From positions 62,001-126,000 of the forward strand of contig DATMES010000017.1 of NCBI GenBank assembly GCA_035556555.1: a stretch of 64,000 nucleotides of DNA, given 5' to 3'. The position numbers were made by a program, and so were the translations under genes. The notes beneath the pieces were generated by a model. That model had not been told where the DNA came from. It ran no database searches and worked only from the letters and a program-made list of their open reading frames with translations. Each line of letters starts with the position of its first letter. Position 1 is the first letter of the stretch. Shown in pieces: positions 40,878-49,057 of this stretch. This DNA comes from Frankiaceae bacterium (GTDB lineage: Bacteria > Actinomycetota > Actinomycetes > BP-191).

Positions 40878-43800
40878 ATGCCAGCCCCGTTCCGCAGCCG
40901 TCTCTTCGTCCTCGCCACGGTGGCTCTGCCCGCCTTGGGAGTCGCCCTCGCGCTCTCGGTGTCCGCCGAGGCCGCGGACGAGTTCGCCGCGACGGCGTCG
41001 ATCTCGAACTCGCCTCAGTACCTCGGCGACACCGCGGGCACCGCGTTCACGTTCACGGTGACCAACACCGGGACGACGACGACGCTCGGCGCGGTGGAGA
41101 TCGAACGGCCGTCCACCGGCTGGTCGATCACCTCCTGCGGCACCGCGCCCACCGGCTGGTCCGCGCAGAAGGCCGACCCGAGGTGCCGGTACCGCAGCGG
41201 AGAGACCGGGGCCGACGACATCCTGCCCGGGCAGTCGAAGCAGTTCGTCGTCACCGCGACGACGCAGCCCGGCACGGTCAACCGCGTCGGGACCTGGCAC
41301 GTCGTCGTGAGCAAGTCCAACCAGTTCGACAACCCGAGCCTGCTCACCGCGGCCGACGGCGGACTCCAGACGACCGCGTACACGTGGGAGGTGCTCGACG
41401 CCGTCGTGTCCGACGCGGCTGTCGCGACCGGCTCCGCGTGCCCCGCCTCCGACAAGGACGAGCTGACCGGTTCGACGGTCACCATGGTCATCTGCGGACG
41501 CAACCACGCGACCGTTCCGCTGACGCCGGCGGCGGGATTCTCGAGCCTCTCCGGAACGTTCCTCGCCGAGTCCGGCGTGTTCTCGTCCGGGCAGATCGCC
41601 GCGAACAGCGCGCCCGTCGTCGTCGCGAACTGGACCGACGCGAAGGTCCGCAACACGCCAGGCCAGAACCTCACCGTCGTCGCCACCATCGGCAGCGCCG
41701 GCAACCAGACCTCGCCCGTCACGACGCTGAACGGCTACGAGGCGATCAACGCCCCGCCGGTCGCGAACGACGACGAGTACTCCGTCGCGGAGGACGGCTC
41801 ACTGTCCGAGCCCGCTCCGGGCGTGCTGGACAACGACACCGACCCCGAGGGCCAGCCCATGACGGCTGTCCTCGTCGACGGACCCGACCACGCGGCGAGC
41901 TTCACGCTCAACGCCGACGGGTCGTTCGACTACGCGCCCGCCGCGGACTACGCGGGCAGCGACTCGTTCACGTACGACGCGCACGACGGCATCCAGGCGT
42001 CGAGCTCGCCCGCGACCGTGTCGATCACGGTGACCGCGGTCAACGACGCGCCCGTCAACACCGCGCCCGCCTCGGTCTCGACCGAGGAGGAGACGGCGTA
42101 CGTCTTCGCGCCCGGCGCGCTGTCCGTCGCCGACGCCGACTCCGGAGCAGCGGACGTCGAGACGACGCTCGCCGTCCCGAACGCGTCGGTGACGGTCGGG
42201 ACGAGCGGCGTCACCGTAACCGGCAACGGCACGGACGACGTCACCGTGACCGGCCCCGTCACGGCGGTCGCGGCGGCGCTGGACGGCGCGACGCTGACGC
42301 CGGACCCCGGCTTCAGCGGCACCACGACGCTGACGATGACGACGTCCGACCTCGGCAACACCGGCAGCGGCGGAGCGCTCACCGACACCGACGCGATCTC
42401 CGTCTCGGTGCTGTTCGTCAACGACGCGCCGTCGTTCACCCCCGGCGCCGACCAGACCGTCGCCGAGGACTCGGGCGCGCAGTCGGTCGCCGGCTGGGCG
42501 ACCGCGATCAGCAAGGGCGGCGCGAGCGAGTCCGGCCAGACGCTGGACTTCCAGGTCACCAACGACTACGCCGCGCTGTTCCAGGCCGCGCCCGCGGTCT
42601 CGCCGAGCGGCACCCTGACCTACGAGCCTGCCGACGACGCGTACGGCACCGCGAACGTCACCGTCGTGCTGCATGACGATGGCGGCACCGCCAACGGCGG
42701 CGACGACACGTCCGACGCGGAGACGTTCACCATCACGGTGACGCCGGTCAACGACGCGCCGTCCGCGGCCAACCAGACCGCGACCGCGCAGGCGAACATG
42801 CGCGTGCGCGTGACGGGTCTGCTGGCCGGCGCGAGCGACACGGCCGACGCCGGAGGGGCGTACACGCCGGCGTTCACGCTGGACACGGTCACGCCCGCGT
42901 CCTGCGCCGGCTGCGTCGTCACCGACATCTCCCCGGACGGGTCGTTCGACCTCGACACGCCCGCGGGCGCGACCGGCACCTTCACGCTGAACTACACGAT
43001 CAAGGACACCGGACATCCGGCGCCCGGCGTGGCGAGCGCCCCCGCGACGATCACCGTCACGGTCCAGGGCCCGGTCATCTGGTTCGTCGACGGCGCGGTC
43101 CCCGGCCCGGGCACAGGCACGATGAGCGACCCGTTCAAGACGCTCTCGGCGGCCTCGGCCGCGGCGGGCGCCGGCGAGAAGATCTTCGTCTCGAGCGGCA
43201 CGGTCACGGGCAGCCTGAGCCAGGCCGCCAACGGCTGGCTGGTCGGCCAGGGCGTCACCGGCGCGTCGTTCGACGCGGTCATGGGCGTCACGCCGCCGGC
43301 CGGCACGGCCCCGCGTCCCGCGATCAACGGCACCCGCCCGACGATCGTGGGCGGCGTCTCGCTCTCCGACGGCAGCGTCGTGCGCGGCCTGAACCTCACG
43401 CCGCCGTCCGGCACCCCCGGCCTGCTGAGCCTGGCCGACGACGCCCTGACGATCGGCGAGGTCTCGGTGACCTCGGTGAACGCCCGCGCGGTCGACATCG
43501 TGTCGTCGCAGGGCAGCACGATCTCGCTGACGAGCGTCTCGTCGACGTCGGCGCCGAACGGCATCCGGCTCTCGTCGGTCAACACGACGACGCCAGGCTC
43601 GGTGTCGGTGACCGGCGGCTCGACCGCCGGCAGCGGCGGCACGATCAGCGGCTCGACCGGAGCCGGCGTCGCGCTGGCGAACGTCGACGGCGTCTCGCTG
43701 GCGTGGATGACCGTCAGCGGCTCCGCCGCCGAGGGCATCGCCGGCACCGCCGTCAAGGGCCTCTCGGTGACGGACTCGACGATCTCGGGCAGCGGCGTCC

Positions 43801-44768
43801 ACGGCGTCTCGCTCGCGAACCCGTCCGGCTCGTCGGCGCTGACGAGGGTGACCGTGCACGGCTCGGCCAACGACAACGCCCGCGTCTTCGGCTCGTCGGG
43901 CACGTCGAGCCTCACCGTCACCGACTCGACGTTCCGTGACAACAGCACGACGACCGGCGGCAACGGCCTGCTCGTCCAGGCCGACGGCAGCGCGGCGATG
44001 ACCGTCACGGCGACCGGCAGCTCGTACCTCCGCAACCGCTCCATCGGTCTCGCCGTCCGCGCGAACTCCAGCGCGAAGACGACGTCGACGCTCACGGGCG
44101 GGACGTACGACACGAACGGCACCGGCATCGACATCGTGTCCAGCGCCACCGGCGGCCACGCCTTCGCGCTCAGCGGCGGCACGGTCACCGGCTGCGCGAC
44201 CTGCGGCACCCCGGTGAACGTCTACAAGGCCACCGGCGGCACCGGCACCGGCGCCAGCGCGCTGGCCGGCTCGGTCAGCGGCATGACGGTCACCAACGGC
44301 AACTCGGAGAACTCCTCCGGCATCTGGGTCCACGCGGAAGGCGCGGGCGCCACCCGCGTCGCGATCACGAACAACAACGTCTCGCAGATCGCCGAGCAGG
44401 GCATCCTCGTCGCGGCCGGCAACGGCAGCTCGTCGATGGACGCCACCATCACCGGCAACACGGTGACCCTGCTCGACCCGCTGGCGCTCCAGGGCATCCA
44501 GGTCGACTCCGGCACGCTGACCGGTGACACGACCGCGGTGTGCGCCGACATCAAGACCAACACCGTGGTCTCGGTTGCGGCGGCGGACGTCCGCGTCCGC
44601 AACCTGCGGGCCGGCACGACGTTCCGCCTCCCCGGCTACGCCGGCGGCGCCACTAGCACGACGGACGTCGTGACGTTCCTGATTCTGCAGAACACGATCA
44701 CCGACGCGGCCGCCGTGGTTGGGTCGAGCCCTGGGTTCGCCGGAGGTGCCGCATGCGCGGCTCCGTAG
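40878..44768 (+). CDS. Giant secreted surface protein 2 (paralogue of giant 1)
   Basis: A 1296-residue exported protein. The signal peptide ends near AEAADE. The N-terminal domain (about residues 35-285) is clearly homologous to that of giant 1, sharing RTGTW/VGTWHVVVSKS-type and TLGAVEIERPSTGWSITSC segments. One cadherin-like repeat (about 290-390), one divergent repeat (about 390-515) and one PSFTPGADQTVAEDSG repeat (about 515-625) follow. A linker and a parallel beta-helix (about 730-1296, from VIWFVDGAVPG) end the protein. It is giant 1 with most of the stalk removed: same ends, shorter middle. Three collar genes follow 70 bases downstream. GGGGGAG precedes the ATG. Confidence 0.9.
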   Translation: MPAPFRSRLFVLATVALPALGVALALSVSAEAADEFAATASISNSPQYLGDTAGTAFTFTVTNTGTTTTLGAVEIERPSTGWSITSCGTAPTGWSAQKADPRCRYRSGETGADDILPGQSKQFVVTATTQPGTVNRVGTWHVVVSKSNQFDNPSLLTAADGGLQTTAYTWEVLDAVVSDAAVATGSACPASDKDELTGSTVTMVICGRNHATVPLTPAAGFSSLSGTFLAESGVFSSGQIAANSAPVVVANWTDAKVRNTPGQNLTVVATIGSAGNQTSPVTTLNGYEAINAPPVANDDEYSVAEDGSLSEPAPGVLDNDTDPEGQPMTAVLVDGPDHAASFTLNADGSFDYAPAADYAGSDSFTYDAHDGIQASSSPATVSITVTAVNDAPVNTAPASVSTEEETAYVFAPGALSVADADSGAADVETTLAVPNASVTVGTSGVTVTGNGTDDVTVTGPVTAVAAALDGATLTPDPGFSGTTTLTMTTSDLGNTGSGGALTDTDAISVSVLFVNDAPSFTPGADQTVAEDSGAQSVAGWATAISKGGASESGQTLDFQVTNDYAALFQAAPAVSPSGTLTYEPADDAYGTANVTVVLHDDGGTANGGDDTSDAETFTITVTPVNDAPSAANQTATAQANMRVRVTGLLAGASDTADAGGAYTPAFTLDTVTPASCAGCVVTDISPDGSFDLDTPAGATGTFTLNYTIKDTGHPAPGVASAPATITVTVQGPVIWFVDGAVPGPGTGTMSDPFKTLSAASAAAGAGEKIFVSSGTVTGSLSQAANGWLVGQGVTGASFDAVMGVTPPAGTAPRPAINGTRPTIVGGVSLSDGSVVRGLNLTPPSGTPGLLSLADDALTIGEVSVTSVNARAVDIVSSQGSTISLTSVSSTSAPNGIRLSSVNTTTPGSVSVTGGSTAGSGGTISGSTGAGVALANVDGVSLAWMTVSGSAAEGIAGTAVKGLSVTDSTISGSGVHGVSLANPSGSSALTRVTVHGSANDNARVFGSSGTSSLTVTDSTFRDNSTTTGGNGLLVQADGSAAMTVTATGSSYLRNRSIGLAVRANSSAKTTSTLTGGTYDTNGTGIDIVSSATGGHAFALSGGTVTGCATCGTPVNVYKATGGTGTGASALAGSVSGMTVTNGNSENSSGIWVHAEGAGATRVAITNNNVSQIAEQGILVAAGNGSSSMDATITGNTVTLLDPLALQGIQVDSGTLTGDTTAVCADIKTNTVVSVAAADVRVRNLRAGTTFRLPGYAGGATSTTDVVTFLILQNTITDAAAVVGSSPGFAGGAACAAP

Positions 44769-44838
44769 CCCCGGCGCACCACCCGACGAACGCGGCCGCG
44801 GTACCGGCTGTCGACGAACCCTACGAGGAGGAGCAGTA

Positions 44839-45342
44839 ATGGGAGATCCGTTCATGGCGGAGATCAAGATGGTGTCGTTCGACTTCGCCCCCCAGGGGTG
44901 GGCGATGTGCAACGGCAGCCTCCTGCCGATCAACCAGAACCAGGCGCTGTTCGCGCTCCTCGGGACGATGTACGGGGGGAACGGGCAGACGAACTTCGCG
45001 CTGCCGAACCTCCAGGGCAGGGTCCCGATGCACTTCCAGAATCAGGCGTTCACTCAGGGCCAGACCGGCGGTGAGCAGGCGCACACGATCACGACCAGCG
45101 AGATGCCGACCCACACGCACGTCGTGCAGGGCACGCAGAACGCCGCGACGACCGTGGCCGCGACCGGCAACGTGTTCGCCAACTCGACCGTGAACGCCTA
45201 CAACGACCCGGCGTCGTTCGCCAGCCTCGCGCCGAACACGATCACCAACGTCGGCGGGTCGCAGGCGCACAACAACATGGCGCCGTACACGGTGCTCACC
45301 TTCGTCATCGCCCTCCAGGGCGTCTTCCCGGCTCAGAACTAG
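44839..45342 (+). CDS. Phage-tail-collar (MdpB-like) protein 2a
   Basis: A 167-residue tail-collar protein of subtype a. The collar domain has FMAEIKMVSFDFAPQGWAMC and MYGGNGQTNFALPNLQGR. It shares HTHVVQGTQNAATT and GNVFANSTVN with 37977-38477 and ends HNNMAPYTVLTFVIAL. GAGGAGGAG precedes the ATG. It opens the second collar operon. No signal peptide is visible, although its operon partner is secreted. Confidence 0.93.
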   Translation: MGDPFMAEIKMVSFDFAPQGWAMCNGSLLPINQNQALFALLGTMYGGNGQTNFALPNLQGRVPMHFQNQAFTQGQTGGEQAHTITTSEMPTHTHVVQGTQNAATTVAATGNVFANSTVNAYNDPASFASLAPNTITNVGGSQAHNNMAPYTVLTFVIALQGVFPAQN

Positions 45343-45354
45343 GAGGACGCACAC

Positions 45355-45861
45355 ATGAGCCAGCCATACGTCGGCGAGATCCGCATGATGGCCTGCACCT
45401 ACGCGCCGGCCGGGTGGGCGCTGTGCAACGGCCAGCTGCTCCCCATCTCCGAGAACGAGACCCTGTTCCAGCTCATCGGCACGACCTACGGCGGTGACGG
45501 GCAGGAGACGTTCGCCCTGCCCAACCTGATGGGGCGCCACCCGGTGCACCAGCAGCTGAACGCCTTCCAGCTCGGCGAGATGGGCGGCACCGAAGAGGTG
45601 ACGCTGACCACGCAGCAGATCCCCGTGCACAACCACGCGTTCCTTGCGACGACGGCGCTCGCCATCGAGACGGGACCGGCGGGCAACGTCCCGGCTCAGG
45701 GCACGAGCATCCAGCTCTTCGTCGAGGACGCCGCTGACGTGCAGATGGCGAACACCATGCTGTCGCCCACGGGGGGCAGCCAGCCGCACACGAACCAGCA
45801 GCCGTACCTCGTCGTCAACTTCGTCATCTCGCTCTTCGGCGAGTTCCCGTTCCCCAACTAG
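45355..45861 (+). CDS. Phage-tail-collar (MdpB-like) protein 2b
   Basis: A 168-residue tail-collar protein of subtype b. The collar domain has YVGEIRMMACTYAPAGWALC and TYGGDGQETFALPNLMGR. The second half FLATTALAIETGPAGNVP and IQLFVEDAADVQMAN match subtype 1b. AGGAGGA lies upstream of the ATG, 12 bases after gene 2a. Conservation of the b-specific segment between the two loci shows that the three collar types are not interchangeable. Confidence 0.92.
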   Translation: MSQPYVGEIRMMACTYAPAGWALCNGQLLPISENETLFQLIGTTYGGDGQETFALPNLMGRHPVHQQLNAFQLGEMGGTEEVTLTTQQIPVHNHAFLATTALAIETGPAGNVPAQGTSIQLFVEDAADVQMANTMLSPTGGSQPHTNQQPYLVVNFVISLFGEFPFPN

Positions 45862-45872
45862 GAGAGCCCGTC

Positions 45873-46394
45873 ATGGTCGAGCCCTTCGTCTCGGAGATCC
45901 GGATCTTCGGATTCAACTTCCCGCCGCTCGGGTGGGCGTTCTGCAACGGGCAGCTCATGCCCATCACGCAGAACACGGCGCTCTTCTCGCTGCTCGGCAC
46001 CTTCTACGGCGGTGACGGGAAGTCGACGTTCGCGCTGCCGGACATGCAGGGCAACGCGCCCATGCACACCGGCCAGGGGTCCGGGCTCAGCAACCACACG
46101 CTGGGCGAGACCGGCGGCTCCTCGACCGTCACGCTGCTCGAGTCGGAGATGCCGGTCCACACGCACCTCGTCAACGCGTCGAGCACGCCGGCGAACGTCA
46201 GTACGCCGACGCCCACGGTGCAGATCGCCAGGTCCAAGGGCCAGACGGCGTACGCGCCGCCGAACAACCTGACCCCGATGGCGTTCCAGACGGCCGCGCC
46301 CACCGGCGGCTCGCTCCCGCACAACAACATGATGCCGTACCTCGTTCTGAACTTCTGCATTGCCCTCCAGGGCGTCTTCCCCCCGCGTCCCTGA
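45873..46394 (+). CDS. Phage-tail-collar (MdpB-like) protein 2c
   Basis: A 173-residue tail-collar protein of subtype c. The collar domain has FVSEIRIFGFNFPPLGWAFC and FYGGDGKSTFALPDMQGN. It shares SSTPANVSTP, IARSKGQTAYAPP and HNNMMPYLVLNFCIAL with 39007-39540. It follows 2b by 11 bases and precedes the exported DUF6916 gene by 17. There is no GNAT gene after it, in contrast with the first locus. Confidence 0.92.
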   Translation: MVEPFVSEIRIFGFNFPPLGWAFCNGQLMPITQNTALFSLLGTFYGGDGKSTFALPDMQGNAPMHTGQGSGLSNHTLGETGGSSTVTLLESEMPVHTHLVNASSTPANVSTPTPTVQIARSKGQTAYAPPNNLTPMAFQTAAPTGGSLPHNNMMPYLVLNFCIALQGVFPPRP

Positions 46395-46411
46395 TCGAAG
46401 GAGTGGTCTCC

Positions 46412-46804
46412 ATGGCGCATCCGTCACGCCGTTCGGTGCTGCGGACCGCTCTCGTGCTCGCGGCGACGTCGACACCGCTCGTCGGGGCGCAGCGGGCGTT
46501 CTCGTTCGTCGCGGGACAGGGTGGAGCCCTGCGCCGGGCTGCCTTCCGGCCGCACGTCGGGGCGACGTTCAGCTTCGCCTCGGGCGGCGTGACGTACCGG
46601 GCCAAGCTGGTCAAGGTCGCGGACCTCCGCAACGCGGCGCGCGGGGACGACCGCAAGTTCCGGCTGATGTTCCGGGTGCGCGGGAACGGGCCCGGCCAGG
46701 GGACGTACCGCTTCTCGAGCCCGAGGTACGGCGCCGTGGACCTGTTCGTCAGCCCGGTCGGCGCCCACGCAGGGTTCTACGAGGCGGTGGTCGACGCGGC
46801 CTAG
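46412..46804 (+). CDS. DUF6916 protein with Tat-like signal
   Basis: A 130-residue protein. The N-terminus HPSRRSVLRTALVLAATSTP has a twin-arginine followed by a hydrophobic stretch, the layout of a Tat signal. The mature part resembles DUF6916: AAFRPHVGATFSFASGG, AKLVKVADLRN, then FRLMFRVRGNGPGQGTYRFS and VDLFVSPVG. GAAGGAG lies eight bases before ATG 46412; GTG 46403 is possible. It is the last gene of locus 2 and its stop region overlaps the convergent membrane protein gene by four bases. Confidence 0.75.
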   Translation: MAHPSRRSVLRTALVLAATSTPLVGAQRAFSFVAGQGGALRRAAFRPHVGATFSFASGGVTYRAKLVKVADLRNAARGDDRKFRLMFRVRGNGPGQGTYRFSSPRYGAVDLFVSPVGAHAGFYEAVVDAA

Positions 46805-47310
46805 CCGCGACGGACGAACCAGGAGCGCACGACGTACGCCACGACCGCGGCGATGAGCATCCACTTGGCCAGCGCCGCGGTCGAGGCGGCGGGGGCGAGG
46901 AAGGCGCCGTCGATCGTGCCGTCGCGCCCGTCGGAGACCAGGCGGAGGGTGAACGCGTTCTCGACGGCGTCGCAGAGGGAGGCGACGAGCGGCAGCCACG
47001 TCATCGCGGTGCCGCGCACGCGGTAGCGGTCGGCGGCGATGCCGACGCCGAAGACCAACGGCAGCCAGTAGAGCGCCATGAAGGCGTAGTCGCGCTGGAG
47101 GAACGCCACGCTCGCGTCGAGCCCGGGCTCGGCCGCCCACCCCGCGAGCGCGGTCGTGGCGCGGGCGTTCGTGAATGCGAACTGCATGGCGAAGTACGGC
47201 TCCGGCATCACCGGCCGCAGCCAGAGCACGCCGATCGCGACCACGACGGCGGTCAGGACGACGAGGCCGGCGCGGCGGTGCTGCCAGCGCGCGAGGCGCG
47301 GCGGAGTCAT
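46801..47310 (-). CDS. Four-helix membrane protein of unknown function
   Basis: A 169-residue integral membrane protein with hydrophobic segments at about residues 15-34, 70-92, 100-118 and 143-163. No family is recognised; the layout and the SLCDAVENAFTLRLV segment resemble small membrane proteins annotated only as hypothetical. TAGCCT about seven bases upstream of the ATG, with no ribosome site, suggests a leaderless transcript. It is convergent with locus 2 and overlaps its last gene by four bases, so it is not part of that operon. Confidence 0.65.
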   Translation of the reverse strand: MTPPRLARWQHRRAGLVVLTAVVVAIGVLWLRPVMPEPYFAMQFAFTNARATTALAGWAAEPGLDASVAFLQRDYAFMALYWLPLVFGVGIAADRYRVRGTAMTWLPLVASLCDAVENAFTLRLVSDGRDGTIDGAFLAPAASTAALAKWMLIAAVVAYVVRSWFVRRG

Positions 47311-47361
47311 GCGACCGAGGCTAGTGGAGTCGGAACGCCTTCACGGGGAACGCCACCCGCC

Positions 47362-47769
47362 ATGCGGACCCCCAGCGAGATCCTCCAGCAGGCCACGACC
47401 ATCGCCGTCGTCGGCGCCTCCGACGACCCGGCCAAGGCGGCGCACCGGATACCCGCGCGCCTGCGGGAGCGCGGCTGGCGGATCCTCCCGGTGAACCCGA
47501 ACGACCCCGAGGTGCTGGCCGTCCCCTCCGTCGCGTCCGTCGCGGACCTGCCCGACGGCGTCGACGTCGTCGAGGTGTTCCGGCCTTCCGAGGAGGCGGC
47601 GGACATCGTGCGCGAGGTCGTCGCGCGCGGCATCCCCGCCGTCTGGCTGCAGCAGGGGATCTCCTCGCAGGAGGCCCGCGCCGTCGCCAACGAGGCCGGC
47701 ATCGACTACGTCGAGAACGAGTGCATGGGCCACCTCGCCGTCGCCGAGGACCTCCGCCCGCCCGGGTAG
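47362..47769 (+). CDS. CoA-binding-domain protein (YccU-like)
   Basis: A 135-residue cytoplasmic protein with a Rossmann-type CoA-binding domain: TTIAVVGASDDPAKAAHRIP, GWRILPVNPND, VDVVEVFRPSEEAADIVREV, PAVWLQQGISSQEA and a final VENECMGHLA. Length and motifs fit the YccU family. Such proteins bind CoA and may regulate thioester metabolism; the ligand effect is unknown. It is monocistronic. Confidence 0.9.
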   Translation: MRTPSEILQQATTIAVVGASDDPAKAAHRIPARLRERGWRILPVNPNDPEVLAVPSVASVADLPDGVDVVEVFRPSEEAADIVREVVARGIPAVWLQQGISSQEARAVANEAGIDYVENECMGHLAVAEDLRPPG

Positions 47770-47996
47770 CCAGGTCGCCCCGGGGCTCCGCCTACTGGTG
47801 GGTACGTTCCCGCGCCACACGGAGACTGGTGACTCTGTGCGCACGTACTCACCAGCAGGCAGCCGGCCACCCCGGAGACGATCAGCTGTTCTCGTGCGTG
47901 GCGAGGGACACAGGTGATCCTTTGGCCGGGCGGGCCGGGCTGGGCCGGCGGGCCGGGGTGGGCCGGGGGGCGGCGGCCGGGCCGCGGGGCGGGGGG
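47770..47996. other. Intergenic spacer with an extreme G-run tract
   Basis: From about 47924 to 47996 the plus strand is an almost uninterrupted series of G runs separated by C or T, able to form several G-quadruplexes. It lies immediately after the stop codon of the minus-strand PHP gene. No coding potential is seen. Confidence 0.6.
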
Positions 47997-49007
47997 CTAC
48001 TTGGTGCGGGTCCAGTCGAGGAGGTCGTCGGCGGACCAGGCGTTGATGACCGACTCCACCGGTACGCCGCAGAGCGCGGCCCGCTCGCAGCCGTGCCTCT
48101 GCCACTCCAGCTGCCCCGGCGCGTGGGCGTCGGTGTCGATGGAGATCTTGCAGCCGGCCTCGACGGCGAGGCGTAACAGCCGTTTCGGGGGGTCGAGGCG
48201 TTCGGGGCGGGAGTTGACCTCGACCGCGGTGCCGAACTCCGCGCACGCCTCGAAGACCAGCGCCGCGTCGAACTCCGACTCCGGCCGCCCCCGCCCCACG
48301 ACGATCCGCCCGGTGCAGTGGCCGAGGACGTCGGTGTGCGGGTTGGCGACGGCGATGAGCATCCGCCGCGTCATCGTGTCCTTGTCCGAACGCAGCTTCG
48401 AGTGCACGGAGGCGACGACGAGGTCGAGGCGTTCGAGCAGGTCCTCCTCCTGGTCGAGGGTGCCGTCCTCGTTGATGTCGCACTCGATGCCGGTGAGGAT
48501 CCGGAACGGCGCCAGCTCGTCGTTCAAGGCAGCCACGACGTCGAGCTGCTCGCGTAGGCGTTCGGGGGAGAGGCCGTTCGCGATGGTCAGCCTGGGGGAG
48601 TGGTCGGTGAGCACCATGTACTCGTGTCCGAGGCCGCGCGCCGCCTCCGCCATCTCGCGGATGGGTGAGCCGCCGTCGGACCAGTCCGAGTGCACGTGGC
48701 AGTCGCCGCGCAACGTCGCCCGCAGCGCCGCCGCGGCCTCGGGCACGGGGGAGTCCTCGATGGCCTCGAGCCTGCGCAGGTAGACGGGCGTCTCACCCGC
48801 GTGCGCCTCGGCGACGACCCGCGCGGTCACGTCGCCGATGCCGGGCAGCTCGGTGAGCGTCTCCGCGGCGATCCGCGCGGCCAGCTCGCCGGGTGACAGG
48901 GCGGCGATGGTGCCGGCCGCGCGGCGGAACGCGCGCACGCGGTACGACGGCTCGCGCGCGCGTTCGAGCAGGTACGCGATCCGCCGCAGCGCCTCCACCG
49001 GCTCCAC
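47997..49007 (-). CDS. PHP-domain phosphoesterase with PolX-like N-terminus
   Basis: A 336-residue protein. Residues 1-95 resemble the helix-hairpin-helix part of PolX polymerases (YRVRAFRRAAGTIAAL, LTELPGIGDVTARVV). The PHP domain (about 100-330) has the metal ligands in GDCHVHSDWSDGG, LTDHSPRL, ASVHSKL, LGHCTGR, VEVNSRPERLDPP and DTDAHAPGQL. The polymerase domain itself is missing, so this is a PolX-derived nuclease or phosphatase rather than a polymerase. The GTG start has TAGGGT about seven bases upstream, fitting a leaderless transcript. It is divergent from the PAP2-kinase gene. Confidence 0.9.
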   Translation of the reverse strand: MEPVEALRRIAYLLERAREPSYRVRAFRRAAGTIAALSPGELAARIAAETLTELPGIGDVTARVVAEAHAGETPVYLRRLEAIEDSPVPEAAAALRATLRGDCHVHSDWSDGGSPIREMAEAARGLGHEYMVLTDHSPRLTIANGLSPERLREQLDVVAALNDELAPFRILTGIECDINEDGTLDQEEDLLERLDLVVASVHSKLRSDKDTMTRRMLIAVANPHTDVLGHCTGRIVVGRGRPESEFDAALVFEACAEFGTAVEVNSRPERLDPPKRLLRLAVEAGCKISIDTDAHAPGQLEWQRHGCERAALCGVPVESVINAWSADDLLDWTRTK

Positions 49008-49057
49008 GAGAGCACCCTACGAGATTGGCCGACGACCAGAACGGGCACGCCGCGAGC

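Noticed and set aside
37977-46394. A prophage or phage-tail island, because of six tail-collar genes
   Set aside because: No other phage structural, lysis, replication or integration genes are present. The collars are short stand-alone MdpB-like proteins linked to exported giant proteins.
47840-47935. A third copy of repeat A
   Set aside because: Only short stretches (around CTCGTGCGTGGCGAG, then a GGCCGGGCTGGG-like end) resemble the 22.5-kb copy. The key GATCTTCAAGG core is missing, so the match could be chance in GC-rich DNA.
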